Positions 52,509-60,946 of a stretch of DNA of 64,000 bases are shown piece by piece. The stretch covers positions 1 to 64,000 of the forward strand of contig CAYXUL010000004.1 in the NCBI GenBank assembly GCA_964468475.1, in the 5' to 3' direction. The notes under the pieces are model-generated. The model was not told the origin of the DNA. It saw nothing but the letters and a program-made list of their open reading frames with translations, and ran no database searches. A program made the position numbers and the translations under genes. Source of the stretch: JBECKX01 sp964468475 (GTDB lineage Bacteria; Zixibacteria; MSB-5A5; CAIYYT01). How positions within the stretch are numbered: position 1 is the first letter of the stretch; each line of letters begins with the position of its first letter.

Positions 52509-53564
52509 CTAGATTTCGTCACCATGCGTCTGCGACTGCTCGCCGAGAATTTGCTCTCGTCGTTTTTGGGCGATCGTCTGCAGATCGACCGTGTGATCAA
52601 ACTCGTCGACAATTTCGCGCCCGAGGATTTCTTCCAGCACATCCTCCAGGGTGATCACACCAGAGAGCCCGCCATATTCATCGATCACGACGAACATGTG
52701 CTCCCTGCGTTCGAGAAACATCTTCAATACCCGGTTAAGCCGCCATTTGTCGAGAACAAAATGTACCGGCTTCATTATTTCACTGAGTCGAACATCGTAA
52801 CGATCCTGAGCGACTGCGGCCAGGATATCGCGCCTGTGGACAATTCCGCCGATATCCTCGTTGTCCTTAAAATAGACCGGTATGCGGCTGTAACTTACCA
52901 ATCGTTCATTCTTTGCGGCATCCGCCACTGTCGAGTCGTGGCTCAACGTGAACAGAACCGTCCGTGGCGTCATCACCTGCCGCACGCGTGCATCGCGCAG
53001 TGCCAGGATGTTTTGAATCACCTCCATTTCATCCTTTTCGATCACGCCGCGACGTAAACCCATCTTGGCCATCACCAGGATCTCCTCGGGCGAAACTTCA
53101 CCTTCCGTATCCTTGCTTTGGAAAAACCTGGTGACGAAACTGGCTCCCCACACAAACGGCATGAATATCCATACCATCACCAGCAGCGGGCGGGCGATTA
53201 CGGGGGCAAGCTCGCGCGCGAACACTACGCCCACGGTTTTGGGGATAATCTCAGAGAAGAATAGTATGACAAAGGTGAGCACTCCGGAAAAGATACCCAC
53301 CCAGGCGCTCCCCAGAGCCTTGGCGGCAATGGCGCCTGCAATTGCCGCACCGGCGGTGTTGGCGATCGTATTCAGGGTCAAGATAGCGGTGATAGGGCGA
53401 TTGACCTTCTTGCGCAGCCTCTTGAGGATTCGCCCGGAGGCATGCTTCTCGTCCGCGAGAGCTTCAACGCGACTGAGCGGCACCGAATAAAGCACCGCCT
53501 CGAAGAGCGAACACATTGCGGAAATCAGCACTACTGCGACAACGGTACCTATTAATTCTACCAC
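52509..53564 (-). CDS. CNNM/CorC-family (HlyC/CorC) membrane protein with CBS pair
   Basis: A 351-residue protein. The CNNM domain (DUF21, about 1-180) has several helices, including FFSEIIPKTVGVVFA, the family signature. Two CBS domains (about 200-325) contain RVRQVMTPRTVLFTL and EHMFVVIDEYGGLSGVITLEDVLEEILG. The C-terminal transporter-associated CorC_HlyC domain is missing or very short. Bacterial CNNM/CorC proteins are implicated in Mg2+ or Co2+ handling, not true hemolysis. It is a lone gene upstream of the two-component pair. Confidence 0.9.
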   Translation of the reverse strand: MVELIGTVVAVVLISAMCSLFEAVLYSVPLSRVEALADEKHASGRILKRLRKKVNRPITAILTLNTIANTAGAAIAGAIAAKALGSAWVGIFSGVLTFVILFFSEIIPKTVGVVFARELAPVIARPLLVMVWIFMPFVWGASFVTRFFQSKDTEGEVSPEEILVMAKMGLRRGVIEKDEMEVIQNILALRDARVRQVMTPRTVLFTLSHDSTVADAAKNERLVSYSRIPVYFKDNEDIGGIVHRRDILAAVAQDRYDVRLSEIMKPVHFVLDKWRLNRVLKMFLERREHMFVVIDEYGGLSGVITLEDVLEEILGREIVDEFDHTVDLQTIAQKRREQILGEQSQTHGDEI

Positions 53565-53799
53565 TGGATTTGAATCTCCGCCCCCAGCGCCCTTTGAACC
53601 GATATAATTGACGGCCTTACTCCGTTTACGAGTATTGTACTATATCTACCGCCTGCGTAGTTCATGACCGCCGGTGAATATACGGGCTGGTCAGGAATAA
53701 CTCCACATTAAAAAAGCCCGAGGACCCAGCTTAGCCACAAAACAAAGTTTGCACCGAATTTGTCAGTAACCTATTTTGGAGCCGAGGTAAGCATGTGAC

Positions 53800-54720
53800 A
53801 TGCGCGACTTGAAACGCGAGATAGACCAAAGTCCCGAAATTAACCCTCACGAGGCGATGCGCGCCGGATTGCGGGTCACCTGGTGGGGAATGGCCGTTAA
53901 CCTCTGCCTTGCCGCTTTGAAATTCGCCGCAGGTATTCTGGGCAACAGCCAGGCGCTGGTCGCAGATGCTGTGCACTCACTCTCTGATCTGTTCTCCGAT
54001 GTCGTCGTTCTGCTCGGTTTGCGTTGGGGACGCAAGGGGGAGGACGCCGATCACCACTACGGTCATGGACGCATCGAAACGCTCAGCACCCTGGTTGTCG
54101 GTTTCCTGCTTATAGCTGTTGGCGTTGGCATCATTTATTCCGCCATTGCTTCGATTTATCATCACGAGTCCTCCCCCCCCGGAGTTCTGGTGCTCCTCGC
54201 GGCTCTGGTCAGTGTCATAGCCAAAGAAGTGCTCTATCGCTACACCATGGCAGTCGGTCGGAGAATCCGCAGCCTGGCTATCGTAGCCAACGCCTGGCAC
54301 CACCGCTCCGATGCTCTCAGCTCTGTTGCTGTGCTCATTGGAGTTGGCGCTGCTTATTTGAATCCCGCCTGGAATATCGCGGATTCGATTGCTGCGATTG
54401 TGGTTTCAGGCTTCATTTTCAAAGTCGGTATATCTCTGACGTGGGGTAGTTTGCGCGAAGTCGTCGACACCGCCCCGGACCGCGAAATTCTTAAGAAGAT
54501 CGAAGCGAAGGCATTTGACATCGAAGGTGTCGAGAATGTGCACGACTTGCGTGCTCGCTATTCCGGCTCGGAAATCTTCGTGGAGCTACATATCATTGTG
54601 AATCCTGACCTGACCGTCCGGGAAGGACACGAGATTGCCACCGCAGTAGAAAATCGACTACGCAGCAAAATGCAGGGCGTCACCCGCGTCATTGTCCATG
54701 TCGACCCGGAGATGGACTAG
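53800..54720 (+). CDS. Cation diffusion facilitator (CDF) metal exporter
   Basis: A 306-residue CDF protein. Six helices contain the metal sites DAVHSLSDLFSD (helix 2) and HHRSDALSS (helix 5), i.e. the H/D-x3-D pairs of the transport site. The cytoplasmic C-terminal domain has VENVHDLRARYSGSEIFVELHI, which dimerises on metal. The HxxxD in helix 5 fits zinc or iron/zinc-type members. It exports divalent cations by proton antiport. The gene stands alone. A GAGGTAAG SD lies about 12 nt upstream. Confidence 0.94.
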   Translation: MRDLKREIDQSPEINPHEAMRAGLRVTWWGMAVNLCLAALKFAAGILGNSQALVADAVHSLSDLFSDVVVLLGLRWGRKGEDADHHYGHGRIETLSTLVVGFLLIAVGVGIIYSAIASIYHHESSPPGVLVLLAALVSVIAKEVLYRYTMAVGRRIRSLAIVANAWHHRSDALSSVAVLIGVGAAYLNPAWNIADSIAAIVVSGFIFKVGISLTWGSLREVVDTAPDREILKKIEAKAFDIEGVENVHDLRARYSGSEIFVELHIIVNPDLTVREGHEIATAVENRLRSKMQGVTRVIVHVDPEMD

Positions 54721-54970
54721 CACTAACTGGTTGTTCGTCCAACGAAGCCTGGGCTCACAAACACCTCGCCAACAATTAACTCATTCATAACACTACGCTG
54801 CATTAAGGTAATGACTTAAACGTAGCAGTAACTATAGGCCAGAAAAGTGACTGGGGCTGGTCCCTCCGAGGATGCTTGTGAGCATCTTCATGAAATCCCT
54901 CTTCAGCAGAAACTTATTGTACCGCTAACGTACCGCTAGCAGAAGATCTGAATTATCGCTCGCGTCGGGC

Positions 54971-55321
54971 ATGACCACAGGCTCGGTGAACGAGAACCCG
55001 GTTTACGCGGTGGCGGACCTTGATGGCTGCGGCACGATCCGGTGCAGCATGAACCCGGCGTTCAGTATCAGCTTGTCAGACGCTCCGGCGGATCACCCGT
55101 TCTTCGATTCAGCCGTATACGCAGGCACTTTCAACGGTACTGCTGATTCGTTGAACAACTGGACGGCTCTCTACGCCGCGGGATTCCTGGACGGTGGTTC
55201 GGTACCAGAGCTCCTCTGCGACGACGCAGTCTGTAGTGGTGCTTACTCCTTTGGCGATGCCGTATATATGATTAACTACATCTTCGGAGGCGACCCGGCT
55301 CCGAAATGTTCATGTAGATAG
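54971..55321 (+). pseudogene. Remnant of a dockerin-type surface protein
   Basis: A 116-codon open frame without signal peptide or clear SD. Its end (GAYSFGDAVYMINYIFGGDPAPKCSCR-like) is half a type I dockerin of the kind seen whole in the 12-15 kb protein. The preceding residues contain DLDGCGTIRC and cysteine-rich loops. An in-frame stop lies 42 nt upstream. A lone half-dockerin with no export signal suggests the 3' end of a decayed gene. A 9-bp direct repeat (GTACCGCTA at 54919 and 54930) sits just before it. A small real protein is possible. Confidence 0.4.
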
Positions 55322-55488
55322 CTCGAAAAAGGGGAAAAGACACCTCATCCGACCTTACTTTCCACCTAGAACACCGGTAGCGGCCTCCGGGTGCTACCCG
55401 TCTCATTTTGTGGGGAAGAAACCAACCTAAAATCGCCGGATTTCCGCAAGCAGAATTTGCTTAACGAGTTAACATAATGGGATAAGTT

Positions 55489-55506
55489 TTGTGAAGTATA
55501 TCACAA
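55489..55506. promoter_or_regulatory. CRP/FNR-family site, distal, respiratory operon
   Basis: TTGTGA-AGTATA-TCACAA is an 18-nt inverted repeat (6-nt arms, 6-nt spacer) fully matching TGTGA-N6-TCACA. It lies 178 nt before the ferredoxin start, in the 362-bp gene-free stretch 55322-55683. Confidence 0.7.
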
Positions 55507-55558
55507 TAACTGCCGATAAAGAGAATGGGGAAAATCGGACAATGATGCTATTTTATCC

Positions 55559-55592
55559 TTGACAATTGGAGGTTAAAGTAGCATTAATTGTC
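55559..55592 (+). promoter_or_regulatory. Candidate -35 box with overlapping inverted repeat
   Basis: TTGACA at 55559-55564 is a consensus -35. A -10-like CATTAAT begins 17-18 nt later. GACAATT (55561-55567) and AATTGTC (55586-55592) form an inverted repeat across the same promoter elements, so a repressor could compete there. Confidence 0.4.
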
Positions 55593-55617
55593 TGGATTTG
55601 CGGGTGAGTAGCGGAGA

Positions 55618-55639
55618 CTTTGTGAAAAAAATCACAAAG
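55618..55639. promoter_or_regulatory. CRP/FNR-family site, proximal, respiratory operon
   Basis: Eight-nt arms CTTTGTGA and TCACAAAG flank a run of six A; the core TGTGA-N6-TCACA is at 55621-55636. It ends 45 nt before the ferredoxin start, and its centre would sit near -41 for a promoter starting at about 55670. Confidence 0.7.
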
Positions 55640-55683
55640 TACTCGCTATCCGTTGGAACTATTTTGGAATCGAGGTGAGCATA

Positions 55684-56592
55684 ATGGGTTTCACGCGCAG
55701 AGACCTGCTGAAATGGGCCGCAGTCGGCACGGTGTCGGCGGCTGCCGGTTCCGCTATGGCCGAAGACGACGAATTTGTCGCCAACTGCGACGACAACTAC
55801 GGTGTACTGGTAGATACCGTCGTTTGCATTGGTTGTCGCAAATGCGAATGGGCCTGCAATAATGAACACAAATTGAAAAATGCCGATTTGGAGTCTTTTG
55901 AGGATAAGTCGGTATTCGAACACCACCGTCGCCCGACCGACGACGCATATACGGTCGTCAATCGGTTCTGGGCTCCCGAACAGAATGACAAGGCTTATAC
56001 GATCAAGGTTCAGTGCATGCACTGCAATTACCCGGCCTGTGTGTCGGCTTGTATCGTGGGGGCGCTTAGCAAGAGCAACATCGGACCTGTGGACTATGAT
56101 GCCTGGAAATGTATCGGCTGCCGCTATTGTATGGTTGCCTGCCCGTTCCAGGTACCGGCCTACGAGTATCAGGAGGCGCTGAAACCCCGGGTACGAAAAT
56201 GTACTTTCTGCAAGGAGCGCCTGACCGAAGGTCGTCGCCCCGCCTGTGTATCGATCTGTCCTAACGAAGCTCTTACCTTTGGTACCCGGGATGAACTTAT
56301 CGAAGTTGCTCGCGAACGAATCAGGTCGCATCCCGGAAAATACGTTGATCATATTTTCGGTGAGAATGAGATCGGTGGAACCAGCTGGCTTTACCTGGCG
56401 GCGACCGATTTCACAAACACCGAGTTGCCGACTCTCGATTCTGAAAACATCCCTCATCGAACCGAGAGAATACAGCACGGCATCTTCAAATCATTCATCC
56501 CGCCAATTGCTCTTTACGGATTGCTGGGATTGATCATGCAGTCGAAGCCAGACAACGAGGAGAAGGAGGAAGAAGATGTCAGTGCATCATGA
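55684..56592 (+). CDS. Tat-exported 4x[4Fe-4S] ferredoxin subunit (HybA/HmcB-like)
   Basis: A 302-residue protein. The start ATG 55684 (after GAGGTGAG) gives MGFTRRDLLKW, a twin-arginine signal. Four cysteine clusters follow: CIGCRKCEWAC, CMHCNYPACVSAC, CIGCRYCMVACP and CTFCKERL...CVSICP, each ligating a [4Fe-4S] centre as in HybA, DmsB and HmcB. A C-terminal helix (FKSFIPPIALYGLLGLI) anchors it in the inner membrane with the clusters in the periplasm. It overlaps the NrfD-like gene by 17 nt and passes electrons between it and the 13-heme cytochrome. Confidence 0.93.
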   Translation: MGFTRRDLLKWAAVGTVSAAAGSAMAEDDEFVANCDDNYGVLVDTVVCIGCRKCEWACNNEHKLKNADLESFEDKSVFEHHRRPTDDAYTVVNRFWAPEQNDKAYTIKVQCMHCNYPACVSACIVGALSKSNIGPVDYDAWKCIGCRYCMVACPFQVPAYEYQEALKPRVRKCTFCKERLTEGRRPACVSICPNEALTFGTRDELIEVARERIRSHPGKYVDHIFGENEIGGTSWLYLAATDFTNTELPTLDSENIPHRTERIQHGIFKSFIPPIALYGLLGLIMQSKPDNEEKEEEDVSAS

Positions 56593-57829
56593 TATTCCTG
56601 CCCCCATCCAGAAGCCGTTTTTCACCAGAGGAACCCTCATTGTCGCCTTGGTGGCGGCATTAGGTCTCGGGGCTTATATTTATCGGCTCGTATTCGGCCT
56701 GCAAAGCGCCACCAACCTCAACAATCAATACCCCTGGGGAATCTGGATTGCAATTGATGTGGCATCCGGCGTAGCGCTCGCAGCCGGCGGCTTTACAACT
56801 GCGGCGCTGGCTGACATCTTCCACAAGGAGAGGTATCACGTAATCGTCAGGCCGGCTTTGTTGACTGCAATGTTGGGCTATACATTCGTTGTCATCGGTC
56901 TGCTGGCTGATCTGGGTCGCTACTATAATGTCTGGCATCCGATGATTCCGACCATGTGGCAGGGCAATTCGGTGCTGTTTGAGGTCGGTATGTGCGTGAT
57001 GATCTATCTAACAGTGCTCTACATCGAGTTCCTGCCGATCGTAGCCGAGCGCTTTGTCGGTCGCGTACACCTTCCCGGGCCGCTCCGGCTACTGAACGGC
57101 ATCATTGATACTTTTCTGAGAGTTTCTCGCAAGTTTCTGGGTCGCTTCATTTCGATCTTCATTATTGCAGGCGTGGTTCTCTCCTGTATGCATCAGTCGT
57201 CTCTCGGTACGTTGATGGTGATTGCTCCCACCAAGATGCACCCGCTCTGGTACACGAGTTTTTCACCACTCATGTTTCTGCTCTCGGCGATTGCAGTTGG
57301 ATTTCCGATGGTAATCTTCGAGTCGATTCTGTCAAGCCGCTCCTTTGGCCTGAAACCGGAGACTGGAGTGCTGGCGTCGATTGCCCGCTATACGCCTTTG
57401 CTTCTGGGCGTCTATCTTGGAGTCAAGATTGTTGATTTGACGATTCGGGAAGCATGGTCCTATGTCCTGGCTTTCGACTACTATTCACTCATGTGGATAG
57501 CGGAGATCATGCTGGGTGTTGTGATTCCGATCATTATCCTGTCATCCCGGCGTCTCCGCCACAACTTGAACTGGCTGTTTACCAGCGCGGCTCTGGTCAT
57601 TTTTGGCGTCGTGTTCAACAGGATCAATGTTTTCCTCGTTGCCTATAAACCACTTTACTCAACCACGACCTATTTCCCCTCGATCTTTGAGCTGGCTGTA
57701 ACTGCCGGCCTGATTGCGACCCTGGTCCTCGTTTACAGATTCCTGGTATTGAACTTGCCGGTCATATCTTCCCCCAGAATCGAGAGCGGATCCAGGCCCG
57801 AAACCATGAGTGCTTTCAAGACGGCGTGA
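56576..57829 (+). CDS. NrfD/HybB-family quinone-binding membrane subunit
   Basis: A 417-residue integral membrane protein with about ten helices. YPWGIWIAIDVASGVALAAGGF and LGRYYNVWHPMIPTMWQGNSVLFEVG are typical of HybB/NrfD-like subunits, which oxidise or reduce menaquinol at the periplasmic face without heme. GGAGGAAGAAG precedes the ATG inside the ferredoxin gene. It shares an operon with the ferredoxin and the multiheme cytochrome. There is no hydrogenase or molybdenum catalytic gene nearby, so the complex is probably a quinol:cytochrome c oxidoreductase of the Hmc/Cbc4 type. Confidence 0.92.
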   Translation: MSVHHDIPAPIQKPFFTRGTLIVALVAALGLGAYIYRLVFGLQSATNLNNQYPWGIWIAIDVASGVALAAGGFTTAALADIFHKERYHVIVRPALLTAMLGYTFVVIGLLADLGRYYNVWHPMIPTMWQGNSVLFEVGMCVMIYLTVLYIEFLPIVAERFVGRVHLPGPLRLLNGIIDTFLRVSRKFLGRFISIFIIAGVVLSCMHQSSLGTLMVIAPTKMHPLWYTSFSPLMFLLSAIAVGFPMVIFESILSSRSFGLKPETGVLASIARYTPLLLGVYLGVKIVDLTIREAWSYVLAFDYYSLMWIAEIMLGVVIPIIILSSRRLRHNLNWLFTSAALVIFGVVFNRINVFLVAYKPLYSTTTYFPSIFELAVTAGLIATLVLVYRFLVLNLPVISSPRIESGSRPETMSAFKTA

Positions 57830-57840
57830 GGTGCGCAAAC

Positions 57841-58980
57841 ATGAAGAGAAGACACGTGACATTAACTTTCTTGTTTACAGCGGCAGTCGTGATTTTGCTC
57901 TCAGCGGGCGGCGCCTCCGCGCAGGATCACAAGGATTTTCCCTCGCTCGATTGTACGAAGTGCCACACTTGCAACGATCCTACTATTGACGAACCCTGTC
58001 TCAAACCATGTCCGCGTATTCAATCGGCTCATGAGACGGCCAAGCACAGCCTTACGGAAGCTCCCGACAGCATGCTGCTGAATTCGCTGGAAAATCTTTA
58101 CGAGCCGGTGCGTTTTAATCACAAACTGCATGCTTCGATGGCGGAGATGGGCGCCGACTGCGCCACTTGCCATCATTACAGTCCACCTGGTGAAATTCAA
58201 CCGTGTAGCGACTGTCACAGTCAGACGGCTGAGTCAACTGATCTGTCGAAGCCGAACCTGAAGGGTGCCTATCATCGACAGTGCCTCTCCTGCCATCGTG
58301 AATGGAGCCACGACACCAAGTGTGTTGTCTGCCATATTCCACGCGAAGGCGGTGCCATTGCCGAATCGATTTCCGACCCAACTGACATTATGGGTACCAG
58401 GCACCCGGTGATCACGGAGCCGGTCAAGAGAGTATACACGACACCTTATAAGCCGGGGCCGATCGTCACTTTCCATCATATGGAGCATATCGAATTGTTC
58501 AACCTGCGCTGCGTAGACTGCCACAAGAAAGAAGATTGCGGCTATTGCCACGATCTTGAGCAGAAGACAATAGTCAAGAAGACACAGGCGCAGGTACATG
58601 CCGTTTGCAACGATTGCCATGCCGACGATCGTTGTGCTAAATGCCATGACAACCGGGAGCGACCGGCATTTGTTCATGCCGACACCGGGTGGCCCATGAA
58701 TCGTTTCCATCGTGGGCTCGAGTGTCGAGCCTGCCACCCAACCGGTACTCGCATTGCGAAACTCAACACCGACTGCAATGCCTGTCACTCCGGATGGAAC
58801 GAGACTAATTTCAGCCATGCAATCACCGGTCTTCTACTCGATGAGACACACTCTGAAATAGAGTGCGAGACTTGCCATCTCAAACGTAACTTCGCGGTCA
58901 AACCGGTGTGCACGGAGTGCCATGATGATGGCCGCACCTACGACGAAACTCCGCCGGGAGAATTTGTCAAGGTGAGATAA
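57841..58980 (+). CDS. 13-heme class III-type cytochrome c subunit (HmcA/CbcS-like)
   Basis: A 379-residue exported protein; ATG 57841 gives MKRRHVTLTF... with signal cleavage after ASA. Thirteen CXXCH motifs (CTKCH to CTECH) and distal His motifs such as FNHKLHA and FHHMEHI fit the cytochrome c3/HmcA group. Near the N-terminus, CTKCHTC is followed by CLKPCP, adding non-heme cysteines that could form disulfides or hold a metal. It should take electrons from the ferredoxin subunit and pass them to periplasmic cytochromes. Last gene of the operon; a terminator follows. Confidence 0.93.
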   Translation: MKRRHVTLTFLFTAAVVILLSAGGASAQDHKDFPSLDCTKCHTCNDPTIDEPCLKPCPRIQSAHETAKHSLTEAPDSMLLNSLENLYEPVRFNHKLHASMAEMGADCATCHHYSPPGEIQPCSDCHSQTAESTDLSKPNLKGAYHRQCLSCHREWSHDTKCVVCHIPREGGAIAESISDPTDIMGTRHPVITEPVKRVYTTPYKPGPIVTFHHMEHIELFNLRCVDCHKKEDCGYCHDLEQKTIVKKTQAQVHAVCNDCHADDRCAKCHDNRERPAFVHADTGWPMNRFHRGLECRACHPTGTRIAKLNTDCNACHSGWNETNFSHAITGLLLDETHSEIECETCHLKRNFAVKPVCTECHDDGRTYDETPPGEFVKVR

Positions 58981-59034
58981 GCGCAAAGTCGGCCATGCAA
59001 TCGGGCTGACTTCGACCTCCTAATGGTTGGTAGT

Positions 59035-59072
59035 GGGCGCCTGCTCAAACGCACAGGCGCCCGCTTCTTTTC
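59035..59072 (+). terminator. Intrinsic terminator of the respiratory operon
   Basis: GGGCGCCTG (59035-59043) pairs perfectly with CAGGCGCCC (59054-59062) around a 10-nt loop, followed by GCTTCTTTTCTC. It ends the ferredoxin-NrfD-cytochrome transcript, just before the stop of a convergent gene. Confidence 0.8.
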
Positions 59073-59077
59073 TCGGA

Positions 59078-59566
59078 TCACTTTCCTTTGCATTTGAAGA
59101 TGCGCGGAGTCAGCGCACCGGCGGATTTTCGGTATTCGGTATAGTGAGGAAACTTCTTTGAGAGTAAGCTCTCCTCGAATCGAAGCTTGACGGCATAGAA
59201 CAGCGCTATCACCGCAGCAAGCGCGAAGTTCAACCACTGCGCGTGATAAAGCGCCACCCCCCAGAGCAGCAGAATTACGCTCAGGTAGAGAGGGTGCCGA
59301 ATCCAGCGATAGATTCCGCCAGTTATTAGCTCGGCATCATCGCGAGGCCGGGGGGATGGGTTGATCAGATAGCTGTGATTCTTCCGCCTGTGAGCTGCGA
59401 TCGCAACCGCTCCCACTACCAAGCCACCGACGGCCAGCAGACCTGCAGCCAGATCTCTCGCCAGGGATCTACTGGCAGCAGGAGTCAGCAGGACTGCAAT
59501 CAGAAACGCCGCAAGTAGTAACCATTGCAGCGACATGAAGAATCCGATCTTCGCGCTCTCCGACAT
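59078..59566 (-). CDS. Isoprenylcysteine carboxyl methyltransferase-family membrane protein
   Basis: A 162-residue protein with about four to five helices. The C-terminal signature GGIYRWIRHPLYLSV...FEESLLSKKFPHYTEYRKS matches the ICMT/PEMT family (SAM-binding RHPxY and EE motifs). Bacterial members methylate lipids or unknown substrates. It is followed on its 5' side by the DUF2905 gene with 9 bp between, so both are probably one transcript. Confidence 0.88.
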   Translation of the reverse strand: MSESAKIGFFMSLQWLLLAAFLIAVLLTPAASRSLARDLAAGLLAVGGLVVGAVAIAAHRRKNHSYLINPSPRPRDDAELITGGIYRWIRHPLYLSVILLLWGVALYHAQWLNFALAAVIALFYAVKLRFEESLLSKKFPHYTEYRKSAGALTPRIFKCKGK

Positions 59567-59575
59567 TGGCAGCCC

Positions 59576-59809
59576 TTATTTGCGGAAGAAATTGAGAATT
59601 ACCGTAAGCAAAATGCTAAGCAGGATTGAGGTGACAATCGGTATATATATCGTCACGTTCTTCTTGCGGATAATCAGATCTCCCGGGAGCTTTCCCAGCA
59701 ACGGAATTTTGTCTCCGAACAGGAAAATCACGCCGATAACGATAAAGATCGCCCCGGCAATGATCATGAACTTTCCAAAAGGCTGCACCGCAAACTCTCC
59801 AGCTGACAT
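59576..59809 (-). CDS. DUF2905 small membrane protein
   Basis: A 77-residue protein with two helices joined by GDKIPLLGKLPGDLIIRKKNVTIYIP, the conserved loop of the DUF2905 family. The family has no known function and is common in diverse bacteria. It is probably cotranscribed with the downstream methyltransferase. Confidence 0.88.
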   Translation of the reverse strand: MSAGEFAVQPFGKFMIIAGAIFIVIGVIFLFGDKIPLLGKLPGDLIIRKKNVTIYIPIVTSILLSILLTVILNFFRK

Positions 59810-60046
59810 TCACGCGTATCAACTATACGTGAAACAAGATTGCGTTCTCAATCTATAGCGCAATTTCCCGATTTGAGGACATCATAGCTGCATCGTGAAG
59901 CAGAAAGTTTGCGCCTAGATAGTTAAAAATTTCACAAATTCATTGAGAGGTCGATATTATATACGTATATTCGCGCGTGGAAATTTCAGGCTAATACGAC
60001 TGCGAGAGTATCGTATTCTGACAGAGCTGGAATGAAAGAGGACAAA

Positions 60047-60946
60047 ATGGCTTTGAATAAAATTATCATAATTGGCGCCGGAACGATGGGGCAGGGAATC
60101 GCGCGAACCATCGCCGAAACCGGCACCGAAGTAATTCTGTGTGACCTGAGTGCGGATATCCTTGAACACTCGCTGCAGTTTCTTTCTGACTCTCTCGACC
60201 ACGAGATCGAGAAATGGGGAATTACCGCCTCTGAGAAGAAAGCAATCCTGGCGCGAATCACTACCACAACCGACTATGATGAACTGAAAACTGCCGATCT
60301 CGTAATCGAAGCTGTCGACGAAGATCGCGACAAGAAGCGCAAGTTGTTCGAGCGAATCGACAAGATCTGCCCGCGCGAGACGATCTTCATCTCCAACACG
60401 TCGACGATCTCGATTTCCGATCTGGCTGCGGCCTCTACGCGGCCTCACAAAGTGATCGGCATGCATTTCCTCAATCCGGTTCATAAGGTTCCTCTGGTCG
60501 AGTTGGTGCGAGGTTTGCGCACTTCCGATGAGACGGTGGAATTCACGCGCGAGTTCGCTTCACGACTGAACAAGCGTCCGATCGAAGTCAATGAATATCC
60601 CGGCTATGTCACTACACGTATCATCGTGCCGCTTCTCAATGAGGCTATGCATGTGCTAATGGAGGGCATCGCGACAGCGGACGATATCGACGCTGCCATG
60701 AAGCTGGGATTCGGCTTCAACATGGGCCCGCTGGCGTTGGCCGATATGATGGGGCTCGATGAGGTGATGAGCATGATGGAAAATCTGCTGCGCGAGTTAT
60801 CCGAGCACAAGTACAATCCCTGCCCGCTGCTTCGTAAGCTGGTGCGTGCTGGACATCTCGGTGTCAAGACAGGTCAGGGTTTTTTCAAGTATGATGCTGA
60901 GGGCGTAAAGATCGAGGAGGCCGTTCGTGAAAATATTAGTGCTTAA
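60047..60946 (+). CDS. hbd: 3-hydroxyacyl-CoA (3-hydroxybutyryl-CoA) dehydrogenase
   Basis: A 299-residue NAD(P)-dependent enzyme. The dinucleotide loop is GAGTMG at 10-15, the catalytic His is H140 in GMHFLNPVHKVPLVE, and the C-terminal helical domain has GFGFNMGPLALADMMGLDE. It interconverts acetoacetyl-CoA and 3-hydroxybutyryl-CoA or longer acyl-CoAs. The start is ATG 60047 after AGAGGACAAA; a longer frame adds five residues. It overlaps the acetate kinase start by 20 nt. A stand-alone Hbd of this length, without a fused enoyl hydratase, fits fermentative or butyryl-type pathways. Confidence 0.92.
   Translation: MALNKIIIIGAGTMGQGIARTIAETGTEVILCDLSADILEHSLQFLSDSLDHEIEKWGITASEKKAILARITTTTDYDELKTADLVIEAVDEDRDKKRKLFERIDKICPRETIFISNTSTISISDLAAASTRPHKVIGMHFLNPVHKVPLVELVRGLRTSDETVEFTREFASRLNKRPIEVNEYPGYVTTRIIVPLLNEAMHVLMEGIATADDIDAAMKLGFGFNMGPLALADMMGLDEVMSMMENLLRELSEHKYNPCPLLRKLVRAGHLGVKTGQGFFKYDAEGVKIEEAVRENISA

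Noticed and set aside
55573..56478. A 301-codon minus-strand ORF
   Set aside because: It lies antisense to the clearly real four-cluster ferredoxin and crosses its promoter sites; it has no recognisable domain.
59922..59937. AGTTA-N6-TCACA as a fifth CRP/FNR site before hbd
   Set aside because: Only eight of ten core positions match and the left arm is poor; I treat it as a chance match.
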